Below, in pieces: positions 11,474 through 22,384 of a DNA stretch of 64,000 bases. The notes beneath the pieces are model-generated. The model saw only the letters and a program-made list of their open reading frames with translations, did not search any database and was not told where the DNA came from. The translations under genes were made by a program, and so were the position numbers. The stretch covers positions 868,639,864 through 868,703,863 of the forward strand of contig NC_056743.1 in NCBI RefSeq assembly GCF_019279795.1, in the 5' to 3' direction. Position 1 is the stretch's first letter. Every line of letters begins with the position of its first letter. The stretch comes from Protopterus annectens. Lineage: Eukaryota > Chordata > Ceratodontiformes > Protopteridae.

Positions 11474-13167
11474 TGTTCGGAATACCAAAAATCCACAAAG
11501 ACATTAGAAATCCTCCAATGCGCCCATTAATAGATGGGAGGGGTTCACCAACTTATGCCATTTCTAAAGTTGTAGACAATATCCTACAGAAATATGTGGT
11601 TCTCGAGTCTCACATTTGTAAAGACTCTTGGTCTTTCTTGTCTAAGATCAATGAATTGACCTTTGACAGTGGTTACAATTTTTTAACAATAGACGTTAAA
11701 GATCTTTATACGTGTATCCCTCACGACACAGCATTGGAATGGGTGGCTGAGATAATGAGAAAACATGAAGCTTTAACTACAACTACCACACTAGTAGTAG
11801 AACTATTGGATTTAGTTTTAACTAACAACTACTTTATGTTTAACAACAAATTTTACTTACAAAAGGTTGGTTTGGCCATGGGTTCGCCATGCGGAGCTAG
11901 TGTGGCAAACCTGGTCATGGCCCACTGGGAAACCGAATTTGTCTTTTCTTCTTCTTCTTTTGAAGACATTATTTACTATACTCGATTCTTAGACGACATT
12001 TTTATCTTGTTTAAGGGTGACGAGAATTTGGCAAATATTATGGTTAACAAATTTAATTCGACCACCGACTTTTTGAAGTTTACTTATTCCTTTAGTGATC
12101 AATCTATAGCCTATTTGGATGTATTGTTGGTCAAAAACTCGGACCTTTGTTTTTTCACAGGTCAAGTTTATAGAAAACCAACATACTCCAATTCTTTTTT
12201 ACATTACTCAAGCTGCCACCCATTCCACCAGAAAAGATCTGTCGTAAAGGGCCAACTCGTGAGGGCATCTCGTATATGTAGCCTAGACGAGGATTTCTAT
12301 GACGAGGTTAGAACTTTAAAGCATATGTTCCTACACCGAGGCTATCCTGAATGTCTACTTGATTCATTGATAGATGAAGTAAAAAGTAAGAGAGAAATTA
12401 AACTATTTTCCCCACTGTTACAATTACACTTAAACACACTTTCAACCTCTGATATACCTACAGTTGAAGTAGATATACCGCCTATAGAGGTATCTAGTGT
12501 AGTACCAGAAAGAATTTTTCAGCGATCCTTCATTACAGCATTTAGTGCCCAATCCAAATTTATTGTTGAAATTTTGTCAAAGAATTGGGACTTGTTAAGG
12601 AACAACTCCTCTATTTTGGAATTGTTGGGGAATAGACCACATGTGACATTTAGGAGGGGTAGGAATATTAAAAATATTATTGAAAGAGGCAAAAAAGCTA
12701 CCCCCCTGCGTATTGGTATGTCTAAATGTGAGAGCTGTAACCAATGCAGACATGTTGACTGCACTAATCAATTTATTATCAATGGAAATCGTTTTAAGTT
12801 AAAAGGTAAATACAACTGTAATACGAGATTTGTAGTCTATTTAGCCAAATGTACTGACTGTCACGCATTTTATGTCGGTAAGACTGAGCGCTGGCTGCGT
12901 GACAGAGTTTACGAGCATCAGTACGCCATTACCCACACAAAGTTAGACAATGCTTTAGCCAAACATACCAACTTATTTGTTGGTCATAGATTCAAATTCT
13001 TAGTTATCGACCAGTATGTCCAGGATGTTAGAGGTGGACCGGCCTCATTTAAACTGGAAGAACTTGAGCTTTTGTGGCAGATAAGGTTGAACGCTTTCAA
13101 CTATCCTGGTATAAATGAATCCTGTTCCATAGCATGCATTTTAAAATTGAACAGTCTTAGGAGATAA
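11474..13167 (+). CDS. PLE reverse transcriptase with GIY-YIG domain, right arm, 5'-truncated but open
   Basis: An open frame runs from the dimer junction to a stop at 13167; the first internal ATG is at 11518 (549 residues). Counting from that ATG, the motif-A aspartate is at about residue 59 (FLTIDVKDLY), GSPCGAS at about 122-128 and the LDD catalytic motif at about 158-160. A cysteine cluster (CESCNQC) follows, and the GIY-YIG core (VVYLAKC...FYVGKTE) starts near residue 440. PLEs use this endonuclease for target-primed insertion. The RT N-terminus is missing, so full activity is unlikely. The frame has been preserved since insertion, which argues for a young copy. The C-x2-C cluster before GIY-YIG recalls the EN(+) Penelope/Neptune groups, but the subgroup is not settled. 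Confidence 0.88.
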
Positions 13168-13399
13168 ACATACAATTTTATTTGAAGATTAATGTTTTTA
13201 TATACTTGTGTATGAGTACTTAAGTTTATTTTCATATTTATTTTTATTTAAACATATATTAAGTTGTTGAATTTAATTCATTTTACAGTTAGATTTTTAA
13301 TTGTATTTACTTGTAAAATTTCATTGCATATAACTTTAAATTTTAAACTGAATGTTCCCGCACTTTTTTGTTTAAATTAAGCTTCCTTAGCCCTATTAA

Positions 13400-13455
13400 T
13401 TTACGTTCTGAAGAAGTTTGTTATTAACCAGACGAAAAGCGCTTTATCCACTGTG
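13400..13455 (+). ncRNA. Possible hammerhead-like motif, PLE right 3' UTR
   Basis: CTGAAGA (13408-13414), a stem II of GTTTG with CAGAC, GAAA (13434-13437) and palindromic AAGCGCTT follow in hammerhead order. Stem I pairing next to the expected cleavage point is poor. It may be a decayed or unusual ribozyme. Confidence 0.3.
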
Positions 13456-13552
13456 TCTTTGTGTGCTACTACTTTGACTTTGTTCAACACGTTACTAATT
13501 TGGATTAAATTTTGTCTCCTGTGCCTTAGAATGGGTTTGTCTTTTTTGTTGC

Positions 13553-14637
13553 TTACCTAGTTGAAGTGCCGTTTTCTCGTAACAGCTTGGTTGCTCCAGT
13601 TCCACTCCTAGTTAGGACTCCTGGTATCTCTTCACCAGTCAAAGCCATCCTTGTGGCAGCGCATAAGCCTTCCACCAGGAAAGTGTACCGCAGTAAATGG
13701 AAACGTTTTTCCATCTGGGCGGAGCATCATGATCTAGATCCCTTTACGGCTCCTCTTCCGTCTATATTAGACTTTCTAACCGAACTCTTTCAGGAAGGCG
13801 TTAGTTGTTCAACTATCAAAGTGCAATTGGCAGCCATATCACATTACCATGTGGGACATGATACAGGGCCTTTGATGTCAGCCAAGTTGTGTAAAACCTT
13901 TCTCAAGGGCACCTTCTTAATTAGACCCCCTATAAAGGAAGCCGTGCCACCATGGGATCTTGCATTAGTTCTTCAAGCCCTGACTGCTCCACCTTTTGAA
14001 CCCGCTGCTTCAGTAGATCTCAAATTCCTGTCTTGGAAAACAGCATTCCTTGTAGCCATCACTTCAGCAAAGAGAGTTTCGGAGCTTCAAGCTCTCTGTG
14101 AAGCCTCCTTATTTGATCTTTCACCCAGACAGAGTGTACCTCAAGATCAATCCCTCTTTTCTCCCCAAGATAGCATCAGAAACCAACATAAATCAATACA
14201 TAAATTTTCCGGTTTTCTTCCCTAAATATCAGAATAAGGGAGAGTACAAGCTGCATTCATTAGATGTTCATAGGCAGCTTCGTTTTTATACTCCTAGAAC
14301 AGCTGGCCATAGGCAATCCGACCAGCTGTTCGTTTCCTTTGCCAAATTTAATTTGGGGAAAGCAATTTCAAAAGTATCTTTATCACACTGGATTTCTCAA
14401 TGTATACTATTGGCGTATCAAGTCTCTAGGAGACCCGCACCAGAAGGAGTTCGTGCTCATTACACCTGCTCCATTTCTACTTCTGCGGCCTTCAAGTCTA
14501 GAGTCCCATTGGATGATATTTGTTCAGCAGCCACTTGGGCTTCATCTCATACCTTTATTAACCACTACAAACTGGACGTGATTTCTAGAGGGAGAGCATC
14601 CTTTGGCTCTGCGGTGCTTCGCAATATCCTTCCATGA
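13553..14637 (+). pseudogene. Tyrosine recombinase of DIRS E, frameshifted, catalytic Arg lost
   Basis: After the PLE the YR reading resumes with HKPSTRKVYRSKWKRFSIW (about 13655) and continues to SAKRVSELQAL (14068), where a frameshift near 14100 moves it to another frame ending at 14637. The second part has FHPDRVYLKINPSFLPK, LHSLDVHRQLRFY, and ATWASSHTFINHYKL with the tyrosine region. The HxxR box reads HYTC: the catalytic arginine codon has become TGC (about 14458-14469). The recombinase would be inactive even without the frameshift. Confidence 0.87.
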
Positions 14638-14639
14638 TG

Positions 14640-15043
14640 GCCCCCCAAGGTGCAGGTAGCTGGGGACTCTGTCCCACAGGTTGCTGACAAATGAACTCCC
14701 TACTTCAGATTTAGAAGTTATGTACTCACCATAACGTTCCATCTGAGTAGGTAGCTTCATTTGTCTGCAACCATCCCCCCCTCCTTCCCCCTGGCCTTCT
14801 TCAGATCTATTGGTAGTTGGATACCCATTTCTTTGGGTAAATATTGAGGGGCAAACTCGATCTGAGGTCATGGAGGGGTTAGCAGGGCATTATGGGTGAA
14901 GGGAGGAGCTAGGAGCTCGGATCCATTAGCTTGAAACAAGTTGCCGGCTCGGATCCGATATCGGATCCAAGACCCACAGGTTGCAGACAAATGAAGCTAC
15001 CTACTCAGATGGAACGTTATGGTGAGTACATAACTTCTAAATT
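14640..15043 (+). repeat. ICR and right ITR of DIRS E
   Basis: The ICR (about 14678-14770) contains the complement of the left end (…CTACTTCAGAT) directly joined to the complement of the right end (TAGAAGTTATGTAC…). The right ITR begins near 14847 and mirrors 4419-4582, including the GGATCCGATATCGGATCC palindrome at 14951-14968. The final bases AACTTCTAAAT match the circle junction read in the ICR. Confidence 0.88.
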
Positions 15044-17165
15044 CATGGATGCTAAGCATAATTTCTAGAGGCCAGTTGATACACTTTTCCCTTTCTCCTA
15101 TAAGGAAGACGTTAAGTTACCGATGATCCACACAGTCAGTGGGAACTCGCAACAACAGAAGTTTCCAAGCTGCTAACAAGGTCATTCAAATGTTCCCCTA
15201 AGATCATTTAGATTCTGGAGTCTACTTGAGATTCTTTTTGGTACCCAAGAAAACAAGGGACTTCAGACCCATCTTAGACCTGAGCCACTTAAACTAATAC
15301 GTGAAACAGACAACATTCCAGATGGTGACAATTCTGTCCGTTTTGCATCTCCTGTGGAAGGATGATTGGATGTGCTCCTTGGGTCTCCAGGATACATACT
15401 ATCATGTAAAGACAGAGACGCATTCAAGGAGATTCCTTTGTTTCAGGGTGGGGGGCAGTCATTATCAGTTTAGAGACCTGCCTTTTGGTCTTGACATATC
15501 CTCCAGGGTGTTTACCAAGGTAATGGCAGTAGTGGCAGCACGACTTTTGGCTGCTAGGAATCCATGTTTTCCCATACCTCAAAAGATTGTCCCTAACGGC
15601 TACCTCCGACTACCGGTTATCGAACCATCAGGACCTTCTGTTTCATCTAATACAAGATCTAGGGATCACAATCAACCTGACCACAAGTCATCTTATCCCT
15701 ACACAATAGAATTTAGAGGATGCCACCTGGATTCAAATTTTACAGATCGCAAAACTTACCCATTCCAGAGTGCTCTTCCTACGCCTCACAGACACTCAAG
15801 TTCTCCATCACCCTTCTCCTCCAGCAAGAATAATTCCCCATCTCTGACACCTAATGGCTTCTACAATCCTCATGTTTCCATTAGCCAGATTTTACATGAG
15901 AGTGCTTCAGTGGACTCTAGAGGTGCAATGGTCCCAAAACATCCAAATATTTGTCTCACCCAGATCTGCAGACAGCCCATCTCCAGCTGGATAAAATCTC
16001 CTTTGTTAACAAAAGGATGTTCATTCCAGATGGATCCACATGTTGCTATAGTAACCACGGATGCATCCCTTCTAGGGTGGTGGGAGCATTTTGAAGAGAA
16101 GACAGTCCAATGTACTTGGTCTCACACAGATGTCAATCTTCAGATAAATATCCTGCAGATGAGGGCAGTCCTCATTTTGCAAACAGACAGGGATGTCCTC
16201 TCAATGGTCCAATTTCTGTACAATTGAACAACATGTTTGTAGTCTGGTATATCAACAAACAGGGAAGAACGTGCTCCTATCCTCTATGTTGAGAGACCAT
16301 GAGGGTTTGTCATTGGGCGATGTCTTATCACTTTCGGTTATCAGTGCATATACCGAGGATGTCCATTGTACTAGTGGGCCGATTTGAGCAGAACTGTCTT
16401 GATGCCTCATGAGTGGTCCCCCAACCGAACTGTGACAGCAATGATTTTTTTTCAGTGGGGCCAAATTTGTTGTGATCTCTTTGCAGCCTACCTGAACAAG
16501 TGCAGTAGTTACTTGGCCCTGATCCTTCCACAGGGAAAGTCACCGAAGGATGCTCTGGTTCACATTTGGCCCCCCAGTTCTCCTCTATGTCTATCCTCTA
16601 CTGCCATTAATGAACAAATTCATACAGAAAGCAAGAATGTGCAAGCCCAGAGTGATCCTCATTGCTCCCTTTTGGCCCTGACAAATGTAGTTCTCCTTCC
16701 TGTGACCTCTCCTAGTACTTCCACTGTGGATGTTGGATCGTTATCCAAACCTATTAATGCATACTTCCAGATTGCCGCCTCTGGACCCAAATATCCATGA
16801 AGTTAACTGCTTGGTTCCTTCAGTTTTAACCTTAGCCAGAGATGACATGCTCCCAGCTTAGGTTGTCCAGATCATATCCGGATCTCAAAAGCAGTCCACT
16901 AAGATGATCTACCACAGTAAACAGAAGAGTTTTTCCATCTGGGCAAAGTCAAAAGGTTTAGATCCTTTCTCTGCCCCAATATCTTCAGTTCTGGAATTCT
17001 TATCTGAACTTTTCCACAGTGGCTCTAGATAATCTACTATTAAAGTGCAAATGGCTGCTATTTCAAGTTTCCAAATAGGCAGAATGACAACTACATGGCT
17101 TCCTTAAGAGTCTAAGGCATTTTTGAAGGGAACTTTTGTACTACGACCACCTGTCAGAGAGTAGT
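15044..17165 (+). pseudogene. DIRS F (family 2), right part: RT-RNase H-methyltransferase and YR start
   Basis: This continues the element begun at 3556. RT fragments include FQMVTILSVLHLLWKDDWMC (15315), HYQFRDLPFGLDISSRVFTK (15460) and a decayed region where YLDD would lie. RNase H is seen at VTTDASLLGWW (16050) and VVWYINKQGR (16240). The methyltransferase-like block reads CDLFAAYLNKC (16470). YR begins near 16870 (NRRVFPSGQ-like, KVQMAAIS) and is cut at about 17165. Many stops and indels make it much older than E. Confidence 0.8.
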
Positions 17166-18443
17166 TGTACTTTAATGTTTGAAATTTATAATCCTGAAGG
17201 GGCGGGAGGCAGTAATTGTCTTTAATCCTGATGAGACCTGAAAAAAGATGGTTTTCTTTGTAGTAAGAATATCTTTAATTTTTTATTCTGTTATGAATGC
17301 GTGACAGAGAACGTATTTAAGTTTCAGTTGTATGATTTGTGTTTTAGAGCAGGATTGCTTTCTTTGCTTTTGGTTTAGAACCTGCATCTTGCTTCAGTAT
17401 TTTAATTCTCCAAGTCAGACGTTGTTTATGCCAGGTTCTGACAAGCTTGTCATTAAGGAAGTGATTAGCAAGGTCAAATGTTCTTATTAATCTTACAGCA
17501 AAGAGACTCTGAAGCTCAGCCATATCTCCCAATATCAGTGGGAGATAAATAGTGCTCTCCATTAATTATATTATTCCCATATATCCTTGGTGAAACTTTG
17601 GACAGTCATCCAGTCTTCTAAACTGGTTTTAATGGTTGCAAGGGAGAGTCCTGCTCAGTAAAAGAGGAATGTGTTTGGTTAGATACTTGTTGCACAGCTG
17701 GTATTGTTAATGTAACAGTACAAGTTTGCATCTGTAGAGCCGCTATTTGCTTTAATATTTAGTTCTGGGAGAGAGTTCAAAGACTGCACTTGTTTATAGG
17801 GTGGAAATCTGGCCAGATCACCACTTAGGGGCATATACAAGACTGAGCCGAGGGACAGGGCTTTTTAGTATGTCTGAGTAACTAAGACTGCTAAGACCTG
17901 AATATTTACTGAGACTAAACACTGAGATCTGATCATTCATATTCATCTTGATTTAGGCTGGGGTTTAAATATTTTACTATATAGTAAGCATATCTTTGCT
18001 TGCTTACTTTTGTATTTCATTTTTACTTACCTGCCTGAATACAGTTATATTCTTGCATAACTAAAGCCAGTACCTTTAAAATTGTTAATCTTGAAATTGT
18101 TTATTTGAAGTAGTTATTACAAACCTTACAAAATGATGCTTCTTATTTTAAGCCCGTCGTTAATTTATATAAAGTCTGCCATCATATGACACCTTAAAAT
18201 CATTTATTTCCAATTTTAGATATAGCATTTCATTAAGGTCAATTAACTTTAAGTTAATGGAATATTTTGTACCTTTTCATTTGTATAGAGAAATAGTGAA
18301 TATAAGCTTACTAATCAGTGTACATTCATTTGTTTAAAGTTTTTCATCAAATTATAAATCATATATTGAATGTCTGTAGTTTTTGTAGATGACGGCACAG
18401 GTGCCAGGAGATGTTCTGCTTAATACCTTCATATATGCACTGT
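17166..18443. other. Unassigned AT-rich interval
   Basis: No convincing gene or repeat is seen. A 72-codon minus-strand frame at 17344-17562 has no recognisable domain. The interval may be genomic sequence or an old element too decayed to recognise. Confidence 0.6.
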
Positions 18444-18630
18444 TGTTCATCGTGTTACACTGCTGCAGTCATTACACTTGGGTTATCCTGCCATCAGGCG
18501 GTTCCCCAGTCGGCCTGAGTTCCCGTCTTGGTCCGGCGTCGGTTGCTGTCGCCTCCTCCCTGACGTCAGTGCGGCAGGGGTATATAAGATGCAGCCGATG
18601 CCATTTTCTTCAGTCTTTCTTGCCGTGCGG
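18444..18630 (+). promoter_or_regulatory. Left ITR and promoter region of DIRS B
   Basis: It holds a perfect TGACGTCA (CRE-like) at 18561-18568 and TATATAAG at 18581-18588. A GCCATTTTCTTCAGTCTTTC segment lies about 25 bases downstream, where transcription would start. The same arrangement appears in other left ITRs. It pairs inversely with 21885-22109. Confidence 0.75.
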
Positions 18631-18758
18631 TGCCCGAAGCAGAAGCAGTTCACAAGTGCCGGTCGGCCGACTCCTGAGATTTTCATTCCGAATCCAGAAC
18701 CTAAGTCTTCTACAAAGCTAAGTACCCCGTTGGGGAAACTTTTACTTGCCTCAGACCG

Positions 18759-20549
18759 ATGTCAGTAAAAGTTAGTAACTGTATTTCTTGTGGGAAGCAA
18801 ATACCTCATAAGGATTTCCACTCCTATTGTATTCCATGCCTAGGCCCAGACCACGACGTCACTGGTTGTCGGTTTTGTGCTAGGTTCAACAAGCGCACTG
18901 TTAAACGTCGGTTTGATTTTGCCTGACATTATTTTGGCAGAAAATTCAATTACACCATGCCATCGGAACTTCCGATGACCGGAATACATAAAAAGCGCAA
19001 AGATAAGGACAGGCATCCGAGGCCCAAAACTGACGACGAGGCCTCTTCTAGGTTGGTCGCCGGTTCTCCGGTTTTCAGCGAGGCGCCTTCACAGCCCCTG
19101 ACAACCGCTTCCACTGAACCACAGACCGCCTCTGACCCCCACGTGGAGCTGGCTGGTCCTTCGGACGCTCTAGGTTTTCAGCCTACCAAAACTATCCCTT
19201 CAGAGGGAACCGAAGTAGCTGAGCAGTCCACTGCCTCAGATGGTGTTTTCAGACTTACCCAGTTAACCATTAAACCCTCTGCTAAGTCTAAGGCCCCCTT
19301 AAAAACAAAGAAACAGATACAGCATTCTCCAGGACAGGCTTCCATGCCTAAGAAACAAATGCTCAAAATGGCCGAAGACCTAATCACCCTGATCAGGGGG
19401 TCCCATCCCCCTCCTGATAAAAGGCCCAGACAGGATGCAGACTATGAATCTTCCGACGAGGTGTCCATTTCTTCAGATTCATCCTCAGACCTAGGATATT
19501 CTTTACCCCCTTATGAGGATTCTGATGCTGAGGAATCAATTCCATCAGCCTCTCCACCTGAGGACTATTCCTTTGGGGAGACCTTACATACCATGCGGGA
19601 GCATTTCCATTGGGAAGGCCAGGATTACTCAGAATCCAAGAAAAGGCTCAGAGACTTCCTTTTATTGCCTCAACACAGACCCCTTGCTATTCCGCCAGTG
19701 TTAGATATTGTGGATGATGTGTACACTGAATCCAGCTTAAACCCTGACTCCTTACCTCCAGCCCCTGTTAAACCTGATAGATATTACAGAGTCCCTGACT
19801 CTCACAAATTTCTGTATAAAAGCCCTGTTGCTGACCCTGAAACTATTTCTCAGGGACCCAAAGGGATTAAGGCCTCATCAGCAAAAAACCCAGTTCCCTC
19901 TGACAGAGATTCCAGAGCATTAGACAGATGGGGAAAGAAAGTTTATACGTCTGCAACTTTAGCAATGAGAGCCTTAAATTGCCAGTTTCACATGCTAAAA
20001 TATCAGCAGTTTTTGATGTCTCAGTTGAAACAAAAGATGCTTCCAGATTCAGATCCTCCTAATTTTAAAGAAATGCAGGATTTATTGCATGCAGCTGAAC
20101 AAGTGGGAAAACATACTTTGCAATGTGGGTTTAATTCCTTAGAGGCCTCCTGTAGAGCAGCAGTTACAGGCTCTGTCATTGGAAGGCATGTTTGGTTAAA
20201 AGAACATACGTTACCAGATCATGTTAAGGCAAACTTATTGGATGCACCTTTGCAGTGGGATGTGTTGTTTGGAGTTGAGGCAGAGGAGGTATTAAAGAAG
20301 ATGGAGGATAAGGCAAAATCTATGCAAACGGTGAAGGATTTCTTACAGGTTCAGCCTCCTCATTTTAGCAGAAATTGGCCAACAAAGAATTGGTCCTTTC
20401 CTGTCACAGACAAACCTCAAAGGGGCAGATACAGACGTCCAAGAGGTAGAGGTCAAGCACAAGGTCCTTACAGGCCTCGACAATGGGGTACACCAGGCCA
20501 GAAAGAAGGGGAATACAGGCCACAACCTTATAAAAAGCAGCCTCAATGA
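18759..20549 (+). pseudogene. Gag-like ORF1 of DIRS B, one early stop
   Basis: The start ATG at 18759 (MSVKVSNCISCGK) gives the eight-ligand Cys/His module found in all copies. A TGA at 18924-18926 interrupts it at RRFDFA-stop-HYFG, where copy L reads phenylalanine. From the next ATG (18957) the frame is open for 530 codons to 20549. It contains Ser/Pro-rich linkers, the acidic YEDSDAEESIPSASPPED block, RALDRWGKKVYTSATLAMRA, a helical LLHAAEQVGKHTLQCGFNSL segment, and a C-terminal RG-rich tail after NWPTKNWSFP. Apart from the stop it is the most complete Gag in the window. Confidence 0.85.
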
Positions 20550-20580
20550 CTTCCCACTACAGCTGCCAAACAGCTCTCTC

Positions 20581-21588
20581 TTGGCAGCCCCCTTAGGAGG
20601 AAAACTGGCACTTTTCTATCTCAATTGGCATTGCATCACCAAAGACAAATGGGTTCTCAACATTGTATCACAAGGTTACAGGTTCCACTTTCACACTCTG
20701 CCAAGGTTAAAAGGAATGCCAAATCTGCTGGACAAGGGCCTCTCCTTTTCATCCATCAAGATCCACGCCTCAGCCATTTCTGCTCATTACAACACAGATC
20801 CACCAATTTTTTCTAATCCTTTGCTCAAACAGTACCTCAGAGGGGCTAAAAACATAAGACCGTCCCGTAGGGTACCTACCCCAACTTGGGACCTCAACTT
20901 TGTTTTGGAAAAATTAACTTTACCTCCTTTTGAGCCAGCTAACACAGCAGAATTAAAATACATCTCTTGAAAAACTGCTCTACTACTGGCAATAACATCA
21001 GCATGAAGAGTTTCAGAATTACAGGCACTAATGGCAGTGGAACCTTTCCTCATTTTCCACCAGGACAGGGTGTCTTTAAGAACTAACCCTGCTTTTATGC
21101 CAAAGGTGGTATCAAGTGTGGCTCTAAACCAAACTATTCACTTGCCAACTTTCTATCCAAAACCACAGAACAAAAGGGAGAGACTACTGCATTCTTTGGA
21201 CACTCACAGGCAGTTACGCTTCTACTTGGACAAAACCAAAGCTTTCAGAAAATCTGAGCAATTATTGGTAGCATATGCTGCAGGAGCACAGGAAAAAGCC
21301 ATTTCAAAACAAACTATCTCAAAGTGGATAGGACATTCTATACATTTCTGCTATACTCACCATGGAAAACCCATCCCTAGCAGCATTAGATCTCACTCCA
21401 CCAGGGCAACAGCCACTTCAACTGCCTACCTCGGAGGAGTACCTGCCAAGGATATTTTGGAAGCAGCAACATGGAGTTCTGTGCATACCTTCACCAAGCA
21501 TTACCATTTGCCTTTATACTCCAAATCCAGAGCTGGCTTCGCCACTGCTGTGCTGCAGGGCCTTATAGCCACCCCTAATGCCTTATAG
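20581..21588 (+). pseudogene. RT-start/YR in-frame fusion of DIRS B
   Basis: The first residues (APLGGKLALFYLNWH to KGMPNL) are RT N-terminal sequence, and the next (LDKGLSFSSIKIHASAI) are YR. The deletion joint near 20728 keeps the frame. Two later TGA codons break it: one in place of the tryptophan of the SWKTA block (about 20968) and one replacing an arginine of SARRVSEL (about 21004). After these the frame is open from 21031 with RSHSTRAT, the ATWSSVHTFTKHY tyrosine region and a C-terminus at 21588. Confidence 0.88.
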
Positions 21589-21609
21589 AACCAGCCTCCC
21601 TACCTCAGC

Positions 21610-22109
21610 TTTGGGATTCCACCCAAGTGTAATGACTGTCTGCAGCAGTGTAACACGATTAACATAGTACAGTTTTGTACCTACCATAAATGTAGATGTT
21701 CGAGTCTAAACACTGCTGCAGTCCAGGTTACCTTCCCTCCTTCCCCTCTTACTTGCTGGTACGTACCTATACCTTCTACCCTTTACTACCTATGGGAAGT
21801 ATTTGCTGGTAACTGAAAGTTGTTGTGTGCTTTTCTTATGTATGTTTTATTAGCAATTTGAATTGCCTACCTATTTGGAGGCACCTGACATCTGGGGCAA
21901 GAAAAACTGAAGAAAATGGCGTCGGCTGCATCTTATATACCCCTGCCGCACTGACGTCAGGGAGGAGACGACAGCAGCCTACGCCGGGCTAAGACTTTGG
22001 AACTCAGGCTGACTGGGGAACCGCCTGACGGCAGGATAACCCAAGTGTAATGACTGCAGCAGTGTTTACACTCGAACATCTACATTTATGGTAGGTACAA
22101 AACTGTACT
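21610..22109 (+). repeat. ICR and right ITR of DIRS B
   Basis: The ICR at 21618-21730 joins the complement of the left end (GTAACACGATTAACA) to the complement of the right end (TAGTACAGTTTTGTACC). The right ITR (about 21885-22109) contains inverted TATATA and a TGACGTCA site near 21952, mirroring the left ITR. Confidence 0.87.
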
Positions 22110-22384
22110 GTCTGCTTCATGAAAGTTCCAGATTAATCTCTGCTAAAGACTTTATAGTTTTTCTAACTTAAAAATGCATGACAAGGTACACATGTGGGTA
22201 AATAAACTACTCCTTTCAACGTACAAGAAAAATTTTGGAAATATTAATTTTTTTTCATTATTATGTACCTGAAAAAAGGGACTTTCATTAATGTACTTGC
22301 AATGTCTGCCAAGCACCACATGGAAAAGTTCTCCTTTTCCCCATTTCCAGAGTTTTTTCTTTCTCTGCATAGACTTTTAATTTT
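22110..22384. other. Unassigned interval after DIRS B
   Basis: AT-rich sequence with no gene or repeat that I can support. Confidence 0.5.

Larger units (their letters stand above)
9012..13552. mobile_element. Penelope-like element inverted dimer (head to head)
   Basis: Two 5'-truncated copies of one PLE lie in opposite directions, with 3' ends outward and truncated 5' ends joined near 11473/11474. The left arm is about 2.46 kb (minus) and the right about 2.08 kb (plus). Their shared parts are nearly identical, including the 3' UTR out to the outer GCAACAAAAAAG / CTTTTTTGTTGC ends. DIRS E sequence continues on both sides (AACAGCTTGGTTG before, CTTACCTAGTTG after), so the dimer behaves as one insertion. 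A shared TGTTCGGAATACC stretch marks the junction. Confidence 0.92.
4419..15043 (+). mobile_element. DIRS E (family 2), full length, interrupted by a PLE dimer
   Basis: The copy runs from left ITR to right ITR with gag, RT-RNase H-methyltransferase, YR and ICR in the expected order. Without the 4.5-kb PLE insert it is about 6.1 kb. Its left ITR (4419-about 4582) matches its right ITR (about 14847-15043) inversely over long stretches. The element sits inside element F: joining the flanks at 4420 and 15043 restores F at the expected length without a target duplication. Single-base frame errors and the insert make it inactive. Confidence 0.93.
18444..22109 (+). mobile_element. DIRS B (family 1), internally deleted derivative
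   Basis: Both termini are present: left TGTTCATCG at 18444 and right ACTGTACT ending at 22109, each confirmed by complements in the ICR at 21618-21730. Gag is nearly complete, and YR and the ICR are present, but the element jumps from the first residues of RT (KGMPNL, about 20727) straight into YR (LDKGLSFSSIKI). About 1.9 kb of RT, RNase H and methyltransferase sequence is missing compared with copy C. It could move only with enzymes from another copy. Confidence 0.93.

Noticed and set aside
17344-17562. 72-codon minus-strand frame
   Set aside because: No domain or homology recognised, no context; likely chance.
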